From Clostridia bacterium (GTDB taxonomy: Bacteria; Bacillota_A; Clostridia; Oscillospirales; CAG-272): a DNA stretch of 29,554 bases. Where the stretch lies: assembly GCA_017452945.1 (NCBI GenBank), contig JAFTLD010000035.1, positions 1-29,554 of the forward strand. The letters run 5' to 3'. Positions 1-7,352 of this stretch are shown one piece after another; position 1 is the stretch's first letter; each line of letters starts with the position of its first letter. Made by a program: the position numbers and the translations under genes. The notes under the pieces are model-generated. The model ran no database searches, had not been told where the DNA came from, and was given only the letters and a program-made list of their open reading frames with translations.

Positions 1-27
1 CCGCATTGACACAAAGTTACTTGATGT

Positions 28-60
28 CGGGCGGACAGTCGAGGACGCCTGTCCCTACAG
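28..60. repeat. Short palindromic intergenic repeat
   Basis: The stretch contains GGACAG (33-38) facing CTGTCC (49-54). The flanks read CGGGC on one side and, on the opposite strand, CTGTAGGGACAGG. The form, TGTAGGG followed by a small inverted repeat ending in CCGCCCG, resembles intergenic palindromes I recall from clostridial gut genomes; that resemblance is from memory. No reading frame with a ribosome site crosses it. It could also be the 3' hairpin of a gene lying left of the window. Confidence 0.4.
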
Positions 61-95
61 CTGTTCTTATGCGTATCTCGGTTTAATATTTTGAC

Positions 96-159
96 AGAAA
101 CGGGGATGATTCATCGCCGTTTCTACGCTAATGCAGCCCCATCGGGCAGACTCTTTTTT
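96..159 (+). terminator. Hairpin pair with T-run, possible terminator of an upstream gene
   Basis: AGAAACGG (96-103) pairs with CCGTTTCT (117-124), with GATGA/TCATC nested inside, so 96-124 is almost one palindrome. A weaker GCCC/GGGC hairpin (136-139/144-147) follows, then six T at 154-159. Together this could end a transcript entering from the left. The T-run is separated from the strong stem, so the call is tentative. Confidence 0.3.
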
Positions 160-172
160 ATGCTAAGGTTTA

Positions 173-201
173 TTGACAATACAGTATGTATGTGATATAA
201 T
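173..201 (+). promoter_or_regulatory. Sigma-A promoter of the 426-aa lipoprotein gene
   Basis: TTGACA (173-178) and TATAAT (196-201) are both perfect consensus boxes with a 17-base spacer. Transcription would start near 208, leaving a leader of about 30 bases that contains AAAGGAG at 223-229, eight bases before the ATG at 238. Confidence 0.85.
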
Positions 202-237
202 GAGAATACGGTAGTATTTGGAAAGGAGATCATACAT

Positions 238-1518
238 ATGAAAAAACACATATTACGTGCGCTTTGTGTCGCTTGCGTTTTGACGCTTTGCTTGCCTATG
301 GCAGCTTGCGACATGGAACTTGGCGGTCTTGTTGGCGAGTTGCTTGCGAACAAAGAACCCGATGGGGTTGTCCCACCTGAAGAATGGGCAAGCGATGTTG
401 TCATCGAAGACATTCTTCCCGAAATTGAAACCGCGATTGGCACAGGTTGGGATGAGGTCTTTACAGGTGATATTGCCACCGAACCCCCTTTCGAAGACAC
501 CACCTACGAATATGATTACGACAGCACCGAGCCTCCCACAACCGAGATTTACACGACCGAGCCTCCCGTTGAGGTCGCGCCGATTCCCGATCCCGTGATG
601 TACTACTCCCCGGATGAATACAACACATGGATCGGCGAGCAGCTCATGCAGCAATTCTTTGTCCCCGGTGGGCATGCAAGCTGGGATGGGCATGCCATGA
701 TCGAAGATTACCACGTCGAATACGTACGCATATACGGTTGGGTGGCGTTTGATACCGAGCAGGTCGGTGAAATTGGTTATCGTTTTGACAACGATGAATA
801 CATCTTTGACAATGCATTCTTAGTCGAAGCAGAGCAACCCGTCATTGACGCAGCGCTTTCCATAGGCGCGCTCTCTGCATCCAGAATCGACATCCGCATC
901 CCTGTCAAAGATCTTTCAGGCGAGCACGTCATTGAAATCGTGGGGCGCGACGCATACGGTTATATGGAAGTCATTGATACGTTCACAGTTGAAAAAATAG
1001 CTGATCCGGGTGCGCCTTTCTTCTTTGCAGACGCATATGATATGGCCGCTTGTGTCGAGCCGGATGCATTTCTCAGTTTGGACGTGCTCTCTGCAGAAGT
1101 CAGCGAAGACGGCTCGTACGTAACGTTGGTTTCCGGTGTTCAGAACGGTGGAGATCCATGGATCTTCCTTGGTCGTGACCGATTGCTGAGCACAGGAGCA
1201 CGCTATCTCGCAGTGAAATACCGCACATCCGCTGATAACGCCCCCAAAGGAGAGTTCTTTGTGGGCTCCAGCTTCATTACCGGTGGAGTGGATCAGGCAA
1301 GGTTCGAATATATAAATGACGGAGATTGGCATCTGCAAATCATAGACCTATCAACGGTCGAAGCCGTCAATGACTACCTTGACATAAAATATCTTAGATA
1401 CGATTTTTACGTTGAAGGAGTACATGAGCTTCCTATCGACGTTGCATACGTTGCTATCTTTACAACAGAAGAGGCTGCAATTCAGTACGATGCTGAACAC
1501 CCGACTTCAATGAATTAA
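238..1518 (+). CDS. Secreted lipoprotein with modules A and B, unknown function
   Basis: The 426-residue protein begins with a lipoprotein signal peptide: a KK start, a hydrophobic core and the lipobox MAAC with Cys24 as lipidation site. It should therefore sit on the outer face of the membrane. Residues 25-118 are an acidic Thr/Pro/Glu-rich spacer. Residues about 119-254 form module A (WIGE, FFVPGGHASWD, VEYVRIYGWVAF, VGEIGY, SASRIDIRIPV). Residues about 260-420 form module B (GARYLAVKYRT, GEFFVGSS, GDWHLQIIDLSTVEAV, IDVAYVAIFTTEEAA). Both modules recur in the giant lipoprotein at 7353-16181. The alternating strand pattern suggests beta-sandwich, possibly ligand- or carbohydrate-binding, folds; that is inference. 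No catalytic motif is visible. The start is fixed by the ribosome site and signal peptide. It is a single-gene unit between its own promoter and a strong terminator. Confidence 0.85.
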   Translation: MKKHILRALCVACVLTLCLPMAACDMELGGLVGELLANKEPDGVVPPEEWASDVVIEDILPEIETAIGTGWDEVFTGDIATEPPFEDTTYEYDYDSTEPPTTEIYTTEPPVEVAPIPDPVMYYSPDEYNTWIGEQLMQQFFVPGGHASWDGHAMIEDYHVEYVRIYGWVAFDTEQVGEIGYRFDNDEYIFDNAFLVEAEQPVIDAALSIGALSASRIDIRIPVKDLSGEHVIEIVGRDAYGYMEVIDTFTVEKIADPGAPFFFADAYDMAACVEPDAFLSLDVLSAEVSEDGSYVTLVSGVQNGGDPWIFLGRDRLLSTGARYLAVKYRTSADNAPKGEFFVGSSFITGGVDQARFEYINDGDWHLQIIDLSTVEAVNDYLDIKYLRYDFYVEGVHELPIDVAYVAIFTTEEAAIQYDAEHPTSMN

Positions 1519-1521
1519 TTC

Positions 1522-1567
1522 AAAAAAAGGCTGCTGCAAATTGATATTTGCAACAGCCTTTTTTATT
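1522..1567. terminator. Bidirectional terminator between converging lipoprotein genes
   Basis: AAGGCTG (1527-1533) plus TGCAAAT (1535-1541) pairs with ATTTGCA (1546-1552) plus CAGCCTT (1554-1560) around a four-base loop. A-tract and T-tract flank it, so it can end transcripts in both directions. It begins 4 bases after the stop of the plus-strand gene and ends 6 bases before the stop of the minus-strand phosphoesterase gene. Confidence 0.9.
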
Positions 1568-1572
1568 ATTGT

Positions 1573-3174
1573 TTATTCACCTTTTACCGTAATCACACGG
1601 CAATCGCCCGTATAGGCGGTAGAGGTGATGTATTGCGGTACGCCGTTTGGCAGCACGTCCTCGTGCGTGAAGTGCATGTGACCTGCAAAAATAGCAACGA
1701 CGGGGGTATTTTCATCCTCTGCAACTGCAGCATAGAAGCGTTGTACGTCTTCATTCCAAGCGCAAACACCGCCATCTCCACCCATGCCCAAATCCTTGCC
1801 CCAGACCTTTGTGCTGTCTTCGACCAAAGAATCCACGTGCAGCGGCACGTGCAGCATCAGGATGATGGGCTTGCCCTTTTCGCAAAGAGCTAAGAACTTA
1901 TCCACGGTGGAAGCAGTTACGTAATCTGCGCTGTTGTCCACCGCAACGATCATAAACTCATCGTATTCCACGTATCTGACAGACATATCGTCCGCAGGCT
2001 CTCCCACAGTCATCTTATTGAACTCGGGAATATAGGTAGCAGCGGCACTCGGAGTCAGATAGTCGTCGGCAAAGCACCAGTCGTGGTTGCCAAGCGTAAA
2101 CAGCGTAGGGGTTTTGAGCGCCTTGATGTTGTCGTACATCATGGACATATTCAGCTCGGACGGGAAATCAATGATATCACCCGTCAAAAGCAGCATATCT
2201 GCGCCAATTTCATCGGCATAACCGAACATATAAGGCATGCGCTCCTCTGCAAGCAGGAAACCATCGGTGAAGGCACCTCTGCGCCCTGCAATGTAGTTGC
2301 GGCGGTTTGCATTCATAGCCTCAGCCTCGGTGGTGCTGTATGCACTCGAATGCAAGTCAGTCACCTGCAGGAAGGTGTATTCCTTGGATAATCCCGGAAT
2401 GGTCAGCGTGGTGTAGGTCGGTACGACCAACTTTATGCCCGAGAGCTCCAACACCTCGGACTTAGACGAGGCGATTACGATCGATTTGATGTAAACCGTC
2501 TCTCCCGCAGTTTTTGTATCTGCAAAGTTGATCTTGAGCTGAGAAAGCACAGCCCCTTCCTTTTCGGATAAAGAGAGCGGCACGATCACGGTCTGCCAAT
2601 CCGTTGACAATCTGTTATAAGTGGTACTTCCTTTGCTCTTCGAGGTGGTACCGTTAGCCTCGGTGCTCACGGTCACCTCAAAAGCATTGGAAGATACGCC
2701 CTCGGTTTTGAGCGTCACAACAACGTAAGCACAGTCATTCCAAGGCACCTGCTCCAAGGACAGCAGCTGCATATAGGTTGCGTAATCCAACGTCAGGTAA
2801 GGATCGCGGATCTTTTCGCCGTCGGTCGTCAGCTTGAGCACAGATGCTTCTCCATCCTTGACGATCTCAAACGTACTGTATTTGGCTGTCAGCAACGTTT
2901 GGTTTGCGCTGTTTTCATAGAAGGTAATCAGCTTGCTGTTCGTAGGGCTTTCTGGCGTAATTTCAATCTGTGGGCCTTGCGTTTCAGGCTCGGTCTGCGA
3001 TTCGGTTTCCGTTTCTGAATCAACCTGCGTTGAATCGGCAGGTATCTCAGTCGTCAATTCATCGGTACTGTCAACAGGCGGATCATCGGTATTTGCATCG
3101 CAGGCAACCATGCAGAACAGCATACTCAGCAGCAAAGCTCCCGCAATCAATCTCAGACGTTTTTTCACGTTCAT
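1573..3174 (-). CDS. Calcineurin-like metallophosphoesterase lipoprotein
   Basis: The protein has 533 residues. A signal peptide ends in the lipobox MVAC (Cys25), followed by an acidic Ser/Thr/Glu/Pro spacer to about residue 78. Residues about 79-252 look like a beta-sandwich accessory domain. The C-terminal half has the full metallophosphoesterase signature in order: DLH (about 273-275), GDIIDF (about 331), GNHDW (about 362), LHVPLHV, and GHMHF (about 499). These supply ligands for a two-metal centre, so phosphoester hydrolysis outside the cell is likely; substrate is unknown. The accessory domain (YVVVTLKTEG, DWQTVIVPLSLS, ending VYIKSIVIASSKSE) loosely resembles module B of the neighbouring lipoproteins. 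The gene starts 34 bases after thrS with AGAGG before the ATG and no terminator or promoter between, so it is probably the last gene of the thrS transcript. Confidence 0.88.
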   Translation of the reverse strand: MNVKKRLRLIAGALLLSMLFCMVACDANTDDPPVDSTDELTTEIPADSTQVDSETETESQTEPETQGPQIEITPESPTNSKLITFYENSANQTLLTAKYSTFEIVKDGEASVLKLTTDGEKIRDPYLTLDYATYMQLLSLEQVPWNDCAYVVVTLKTEGVSSNAFEVTVSTEANGTTSKSKGSTTYNRLSTDWQTVIVPLSLSEKEGAVLSQLKINFADTKTAGETVYIKSIVIASSKSEVLELSGIKLVVPTYTTLTIPGLSKEYTFLQVTDLHSSAYSTTEAEAMNANRRNYIAGRRGAFTDGFLLAEERMPYMFGYADEIGADMLLLTGDIIDFPSELNMSMMYDNIKALKTPTLFTLGNHDWCFADDYLTPSAAATYIPEFNKMTVGEPADDMSVRYVEYDEFMIVAVDNSADYVTASTVDKFLALCEKGKPIILMLHVPLHVDSLVEDSTKVWGKDLGMGGDGGVCAWNEDVQRFYAAVAEDENTPVVAIFAGHMHFTHEDVLPNGVPQYITSTAYTGDCRVITVKGE

Positions 3175-3208
3175 TTACCTCTGCTTTCAGATTTTGTGCC
3201 GGGGAATA

Positions 3209-5152
3209 TCAGTTATCCTTGCTCTTGGTTGCATTCTCGACAAGAATCTTGCTAAGGAATGCATCAAAGGTCATGGTGCCAAGGTCAGCGTACTTACGGG
3301 AACGAACGGCAACCATGCCGGACTCGATCTCCTTTGCACCGATAACCAGCATGTAAGGCACCTTCTCGGTCTGTGCCGAGCGGATCTTATAGCCGATGGT
3401 ATTGCTGGAACGGTCGATCTCCACTCTGATACCTGCCTCGGCAAGCTTTGCGGCAAGGCCTTCGCAGTATGCAAGCTCATTGTCACCCATAGGCAGCACC
3501 TTGACCTGCGTGGGCGCCATCCACATGGGAAGCGCACCTGCATACTTTTCAAGCAGCAGCGCAAGCGTTCTCTCGTAGCAGCCAAGCGAGGTTCTGTGAA
3601 TGATATAGGGAATGACTCTGGAGTCGGTGGAGTCGGTGTATTCCATGCCGAACTTCTTAGCCAACAGCATATCGATCTGAATGGTTACGATGGTATCTTC
3701 CTTGCCAAATACGTTCTTGCACTGGATGTCCAGCTTAGGACCATAGAATGCAGCCTCATCAATACCGATCTCATAGTTACCCGAACCCAGGTACTTATCA
3801 AGCAGCTCACCCATGATGCTCTGCGCCTCTTCCCACTGTTCAGCGGTTCCCTCGTACTTATCGGTACGCTTGGGATCCCACTGCGAGAATCGGAAGGAGC
3901 AATCCTCCCAAAGGCCAACTGTTTCAAGGCAATACTTAGCAAGCTCCAGACAGCCGCCGAATTCCTCAGCCAGCTGATCGGGACGCAGCACAAGGTGTCC
4001 CTCGGAAATGGTGAACTGACGCACACGGATCAGACCGTGCATCTCACCCGAATCCTCGTTGCGGAACAGCGTGGAGGTCTCACCAAGACGCATGGGCAGG
4101 TCGCGGTAGGATCTCTTCTTATTCAAAAATACCTGATACTGGAAGGGACAGGTCATAGGACGCATTGCAAAGCATTCCTTGCTCTCGTCGTCCGCGTCAC
4201 CCATGATAAACATGCCGTCACGGTAGTGATCCCAGTGACCGGAGATCTTGTAAAGATCTCTCTTAGCCATCAAGGGGGTCTTGGTCAAGAGATAGCCTTT
4301 GGACTGTTCCACGTCCTCTACCCAACGCTGCAGGATCTGCACCGTACGTGCGCCCTTGGGCAAAAGGATCGGCAAGCCCTGGCCGATCACGTCAACCGTG
4401 GTGAAGTATTCAAGCTCTCTGCCCACCTTGTTATGGTCGCGTTTCTTTGCTTCCTCTACCATTTCCAGGTAAGTACGCAGCTCATCCTTGGACGGGAATG
4501 CCGTGCCGTAAACTCTTTGCAGCTGCTTGTTGGACTGGTCACCCTTCCAATAAGCACCCGTGCACTGGGTCAGCTTAAGAGCCTTGACAGCACCGGTGGA
4601 AAACAGGTGCGGGCCTGCGCAAAGGTCGGTAAATTCACCTTGCGTATAGAAGCTGATCACAGCGTCCTCAGGCAGCTCCTCGATCAACTGTACCTTGTAG
4701 GGCTCACCCTTTTCGGTCATCAGTGCGATGGCCTGCTCACGGGGCAGCTCACTTCTCTCGATCTTGAGATTCTCCTTGACGATCTTTTTCATCTCATCCT
4801 CAATCTTCTTAAGAATGTCGGGCGAGAAGGTGATGTCGGAATCAAAGTCATAGTAGAAGCCGTTGTCCACAGCGGGACCGATGGTCAGCTTGGTCTGGGG
4901 GTACAATCTCTTGACAGCCTGCGCCAAAATGTGGGATGCAGTGTGACGGAACACGTGCTTGCCGTCCTCCTGTGCAAAGCTGAGCAGCTCGACGTTAGCG
5001 TCGTCCTCGATCAGCGCAGTCAGCGCACAAACAGTTCCGTTTACCTTTGCGGCAATAATGCTGCGGTCGATCAGTTCAGCTTCTCTTGCAGCGTCATATA
5101 CCGTCATAGCGGACGGATATTCGCAAATCTTGGATCCGAAATTGATTTTCAT
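3209..5152 (-). CDS. thrS: Threonyl-tRNA synthetase
   Basis: ThrRS charges tRNA-Thr with threonine in the cytoplasm. The 647 residues match the usual full bacterial length. The order is an N-terminal TGS domain (about 1-62), the editing domain with HTASH (HxxxH) and CAGPH supplying the zinc/editing residues, then the class II core. The core has motif 2 FRNEDSGEMHGLIRVRQF, the FAMRPMTCPF segment with the zinc cysteine, motif 3 around TSLGCYERTLALLLEKY, and a C-terminal anticodon-binding domain from about residue 545 (PTQVKVLPMGDNE, GYKIRSAQ). AAAGGAG lies nine bases before the ATG. Expression is controlled by the T-box leader just upstream, and the phosphoesterase lipoprotein gene follows 34 bases later. 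Confidence 0.98.
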   Translation of the reverse strand: MKINFGSKICEYPSAMTVYDAAREAELIDRSIIAAKVNGTVCALTALIEDDANVELLSFAQEDGKHVFRHTASHILAQAVKRLYPQTKLTIGPAVDNGFYYDFDSDITFSPDILKKIEDEMKKIVKENLKIERSELPREQAIALMTEKGEPYKVQLIEELPEDAVISFYTQGEFTDLCAGPHLFSTGAVKALKLTQCTGAYWKGDQSNKQLQRVYGTAFPSKDELRTYLEMVEEAKKRDHNKVGRELEYFTTVDVIGQGLPILLPKGARTVQILQRWVEDVEQSKGYLLTKTPLMAKRDLYKISGHWDHYRDGMFIMGDADDESKECFAMRPMTCPFQYQVFLNKKRSYRDLPMRLGETSTLFRNEDSGEMHGLIRVRQFTISEGHLVLRPDQLAEEFGGCLELAKYCLETVGLWEDCSFRFSQWDPKRTDKYEGTAEQWEEAQSIMGELLDKYLGSGNYEIGIDEAAFYGPKLDIQCKNVFGKEDTIVTIQIDMLLAKKFGMEYTDSTDSRVIPYIIHRTSLGCYERTLALLLEKYAGALPMWMAPTQVKVLPMGDNELAYCEGLAAKLAEAGIRVEIDRSSNTIGYKIRSAQTEKVPYMLVIGAKEIESGMVAVRSRKYADLGTMTFDAFLSKILVENATKSKDN

Positions 5153-5189
5153 GATAGTTGTTCTCCTTTATGTGATTGAAATTGTTTAT

Positions 5190-5225
5190 AAAAATAACCC
5201 CGATACAGCATGCGCTGTATCGGGG
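5190..5225 (-). terminator. Regulated terminator of the thrS T-box leader
   Basis: CCCCGATACAGC (5198-5209) pairs perfectly with GCTGTATCGGGG (5214-5225) around a four-base loop. On the minus strand it is followed by TTATTTTTAT. It lies about 20 bases after the T-box sequence, as expected for the competing terminator helix. Confidence 0.92.
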
Positions 5226-5388
5226 TGCAGATAACAAAATCCGCACGGTTCCACCCGAACGTTTCACTCGTTTGGTATTTGGTTTTCAGATATAAGTGGT
5301 ACCCTTTTTGCACACGACGCGTCTTTCCACCAACCGACGCTCTCTGTAGACGTGCCTTGCCAAAAGGACGTGTCTTATACTTTTTTCC
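5190..5388 (-). promoter_or_regulatory. Threonine T-box riboswitch of thrS
   Basis: Read on the minus strand, the leader has the parts of a T-box RNA. Stem I is closed by UAUAAG/CUUAUA. Its distal part reads AGAGAGCGUC then GGUUGGUGGAAA then GACGC. The specifier loop contains ACC, a threonine codon (complement of 5298-5300). The conserved T-box GGGTGGAACCG lies at 5246-5256, followed by the terminator at 5198-5225. Uncharged tRNA-Thr would pair with ACC and the UGGA bulge and favour the antiterminator, allowing thrS to be read. The leader starts directly at the stop codon of the MgsA-like gene and no clear promoter is seen between, so read-through from that gene may feed it. Confidence 0.93.
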
Positions 5389-5814
5389 TTAATAGGTTTT
5401 TCTGTTCATCGCAGAACGAGGGTTGACGATCTCTCGCCAATCCAGATCTCCGCGATCCAATGCCATGATCAGTACCTCGGCAGTTGCGATATTGGTTGCA
5501 ACCGGTACGTTGTTCTGATCGCACATACGCATCAGCTCATTCTCGATCTCTCCTGTACCTCTGCCGGGTCTGGTATCTCTGAAATACAGAAGCATGTCGA
5601 TCTCATTATAAGCCACACGTGAAGTGATCTGCTGTTCGCCACCCTGTTCACCGGCAAGCAGCTTTTCAATTTTCAAGCCGGTTGCTTCGGAAATGTACTT
5701 TGCAGTAATGCTTGTCGCACAAAGATTGTGCTTGCTGAGCACACCGCAATAAGCGATACAAAATTGCGTCATCAATTCCTTTTTCATGTCGCTTGCAATG
5801 ATAGCTATCTCCAT
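5389..5814 (-). CDS. Methylglyoxal synthase-like protein with altered active site
   Basis: The 141 residues align over their whole length with methylglyoxal synthase (MgsA), which converts dihydroxyacetone phosphate to methylglyoxal. Family marks are IAIIASD at the N-terminus, SEATGLKIEKLLAG, GGEQQI, VPVATNIATAE and the clostridial tail RGDLDWREIVNP. Several residues known from the E. coli enzyme differ: the His of AHD is Ser (ASD), the catalytic Asp of GGDQQ is Glu, the Ser of the SGP loop is Ala, one Thr of TGTT is Ile, and the PHDPDV segment with the active-site His is replaced by a GRGTGEIEN stretch. The Asp of the FRD motif remains. The protein may be a weak or inactive enzyme or a repurposed MGS-like binding domain, so I give no gene symbol. 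AGGGAG precedes the start; the promoter is at 5895-5924. Confidence 0.8.
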   Translation of the reverse strand: MEIAIIASDMKKELMTQFCIAYCGVLSKHNLCATSITAKYISEATGLKIEKLLAGEQGGEQQITSRVAYNEIDMLLYFRDTRPGRGTGEIENELMRMCDQNNVPVATNIATAEVLIMALDRGDLDWREIVNPRSAMNRKTY

Positions 5815-5894
5815 AGTGTCTCCCTTCCGTAATTCGGGGCATCCTTCCCCCTAATTTGTATAAACCGTGTATAGATTATTTCAAACTTCACATC

Positions 5895-5924
5895 ATTATA
5901 ACACGATTTTGCTCTTTTTGTCAA
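5895..5924 (-). promoter_or_regulatory. Promoter of the MgsA-like/thrS unit
   Basis: On the minus strand, TTGACA (5919-5924) and TATAAT (5895-5900) are separated by 18 bases. Transcription would start near 5888 and give a leader of about 74 bases before the ATG at 5814. Confidence 0.75.
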
Positions 5925-5997
5925 TGATATATGCAAAATATTTTCGAAAAAATTGTTTCTTTTGTGAAAATCGTGACTATACAAAGCACAAAATCTA

Positions 5998-6006
5998 TGG
6001 TATAAT
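5998..6006 (+). promoter_or_regulatory. Extended -10 promoter of glyA
   Basis: TGG directly before TATAAT (6001-6006) makes an extended -10 element. No good -35 box is visible 17 bases upstream (TATACA at 5978-5983 is the closest). Transcription from near 6013 would leave only about 26 bases before the start codon. Confidence 0.6.
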
Positions 6007-6038
6007 GATTATAACGATGACAAAGAGAGGTGTTCCCT

Positions 6039-7283
6039 ATGATCAATCAAATGAACGAATTGCTCAGCAAATACGATCCTGCGGTAGCAGAGGCCATTGG
6101 CGCAGAATTCAAAAGAGAGCGCGACGGCATCGAGCTGATCGCATCCGAAAACTTCGTTTCCCTGCCCGTACTGCTGGCGGCAGGCAGCATTGCCACCAAC
6201 AAATATGCCGAAGGATATTCCGGCAAACGCTACTATGGCGGATGCGCATGCATCGACGTGCTGGAGGATCTGGCATGCGAGCGCGCAAAGCAGCTGTTCG
6301 GCGCAAAATATGCCAACGTGCAGCCCCACAGCGGCTCACAGGCTAATACTGCAGTGTACGTTGCACTGCTGAACACGGGCGATACGGTCATGGGCATGAG
6401 CCTTGCAGAGGGTGGACACCTGACACACGGCAGCCCTGTCAACCTCTCCGGTAAATATTACAACTTCGTTCCTTACGGCGTGGGTGCTGACGGTCTGATC
6501 GACTACGACGCCCTTGAGGCGCAGGCTAAGGTCGTGCGTCCCCGCATGATCGTAGCAGGTGCATCCGCATATCCCCGTGCCATTGATTTCGCACGCATGG
6601 CAGAAATCGCGCACAGCGTCGGCGCATATCTGATGGTGGATATGGCACACATTGCAGGCCTTGTTGCCGCAGGCGAGCACATGTCCCCGATTCCTTATGC
6701 CGACGTGGTCACCACTACCACGCATAAGACCTTGCGTGGCCCGCGCGGTGGCATGATCCTTTGCAACGACGAAAACATTGCAAAGGCCGTCAATAAGGCC
6801 ATCTTCCCCGGCATCCAGGGCGGCCCCTTGATGCACATCATCGCTGCCAAGGCTGTTTGCTTTGGCGAGGCACTCTCCCCCGCGTTCAAGGAATATCAGC
6901 ATAACGTGGTGCTCAACGCAAAGGCCATGGCACAGGCACTTCTGAACGAGGGCTTTGACCTTGTCACGGGCGGCACTGATAATCACCTGATGCTGGTTGA
7001 TTTGCGCCCCATGCACATCACGGGCAAGGAGATGGAGCGCAGACTTGATGAAGTACACATCACGGTCAACAAGAACGCCATCCCCAACGATCCCGAAAAG
7101 CCCTTCGTCACCTCGGGCATCCGCGTCGGCACACCCGCCGCCACCACAAGAGGTCTTACCGAGGCCGATATGGTCACGCTTGCTAAGTGCATGCGCATGA
7201 CCGCTCAGGAATTCGACACCAAAGCCGATGAGGTCCGCGAGATCGTCGCAGAGATCTGCAAGAAATATCCGCTTTACGAGTAA
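6039..7283 (+). CDS. glyA: Serine hydroxymethyltransferase
   Basis: The PLP enzyme interconverts serine plus tetrahydrofolate with glycine plus 5,10-methylene-tetrahydrofolate, feeding one-carbon units to purine, thymidylate and methionine synthesis. At 414 residues it is full length. Visible marks: [10 protein letters not shown] near the N-terminus, [20 protein letters not shown], the [12 protein letters not shown] segment, and the PLP-lysine motif [15 protein letters not shown]. The C-terminus carries [14 protein letters not shown]. An in-frame GTG at 6030 is possible, but AGAGAGG (6024-6030) sits eight bases before the ATG at 6039, so that ATG is chosen. It is a single gene with its own promoter and terminator. 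Confidence 0.97.
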   Translation: MINQMNELLSKYDPAVAEAIGAEFKRERDGIELIASENFVSLPVLLAAGSIATNKYAEGYSGKRYYGGCACIDVLEDLACERAKQLFGAKYANVQPHSGSQANTAVYVALLNTGDTVMGMSLAEGGHLTHGSPVNLSGKYYNFVPYGVGADGLIDYDALEAQAKVVRPRMIVAGASAYPRAIDFARMAEIAHSVGAYLMVDMAHIAGLVAAGEHMSPIPYADVVTTTTHKTLRGPRGGMILCNDENIAKAVNKAIFPGIQGGPLMHIIAAKAVCFGEALSPAFKEYQHNVVLNAKAMAQALLNEGFDLVTGGTDNHLMLVDLRPMHITGKEMERRLDEVHITVNKNAIPNDPEKPFVTSGIRVGTPAATTRGLTEADMVTLAKCMRMTAQEFDTKADEVREIVAEICKKYPLYE

Positions 7284-7302
7284 AATAATCAAAAAGATAC
7301 AG

Positions 7303-7341
7303 AATCCCCCCGGATTTGCCAAGCAAATCCGGGGGATTTTT
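7303..7341. terminator. Terminator between glyA and the giant lipoprotein gene
   Basis: GGATTTG (7312-7318) pairs with CAAATCC (7324-7330), extended by a C-run facing GGGGG (7331-7335). ATTTTTGGG follows on the plus strand, making it a good glyA terminator. The minus strand side has a weaker T-rich tail, but the hairpin lies only about 12 bases past the stop of the giant gene and probably serves both. Confidence 0.9.
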
Positions 7342-7352
7342 GGGTAAAACGC

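Noticed and set aside
2933..5179. A 748-codon open frame on the plus strand
   Set aside because: It lies antisense to thrS and the phosphoesterase gene, whose protein motifs are unmistakable. The frame is open only because of codon bias on the other strand and shows no ribosome site or known domain.
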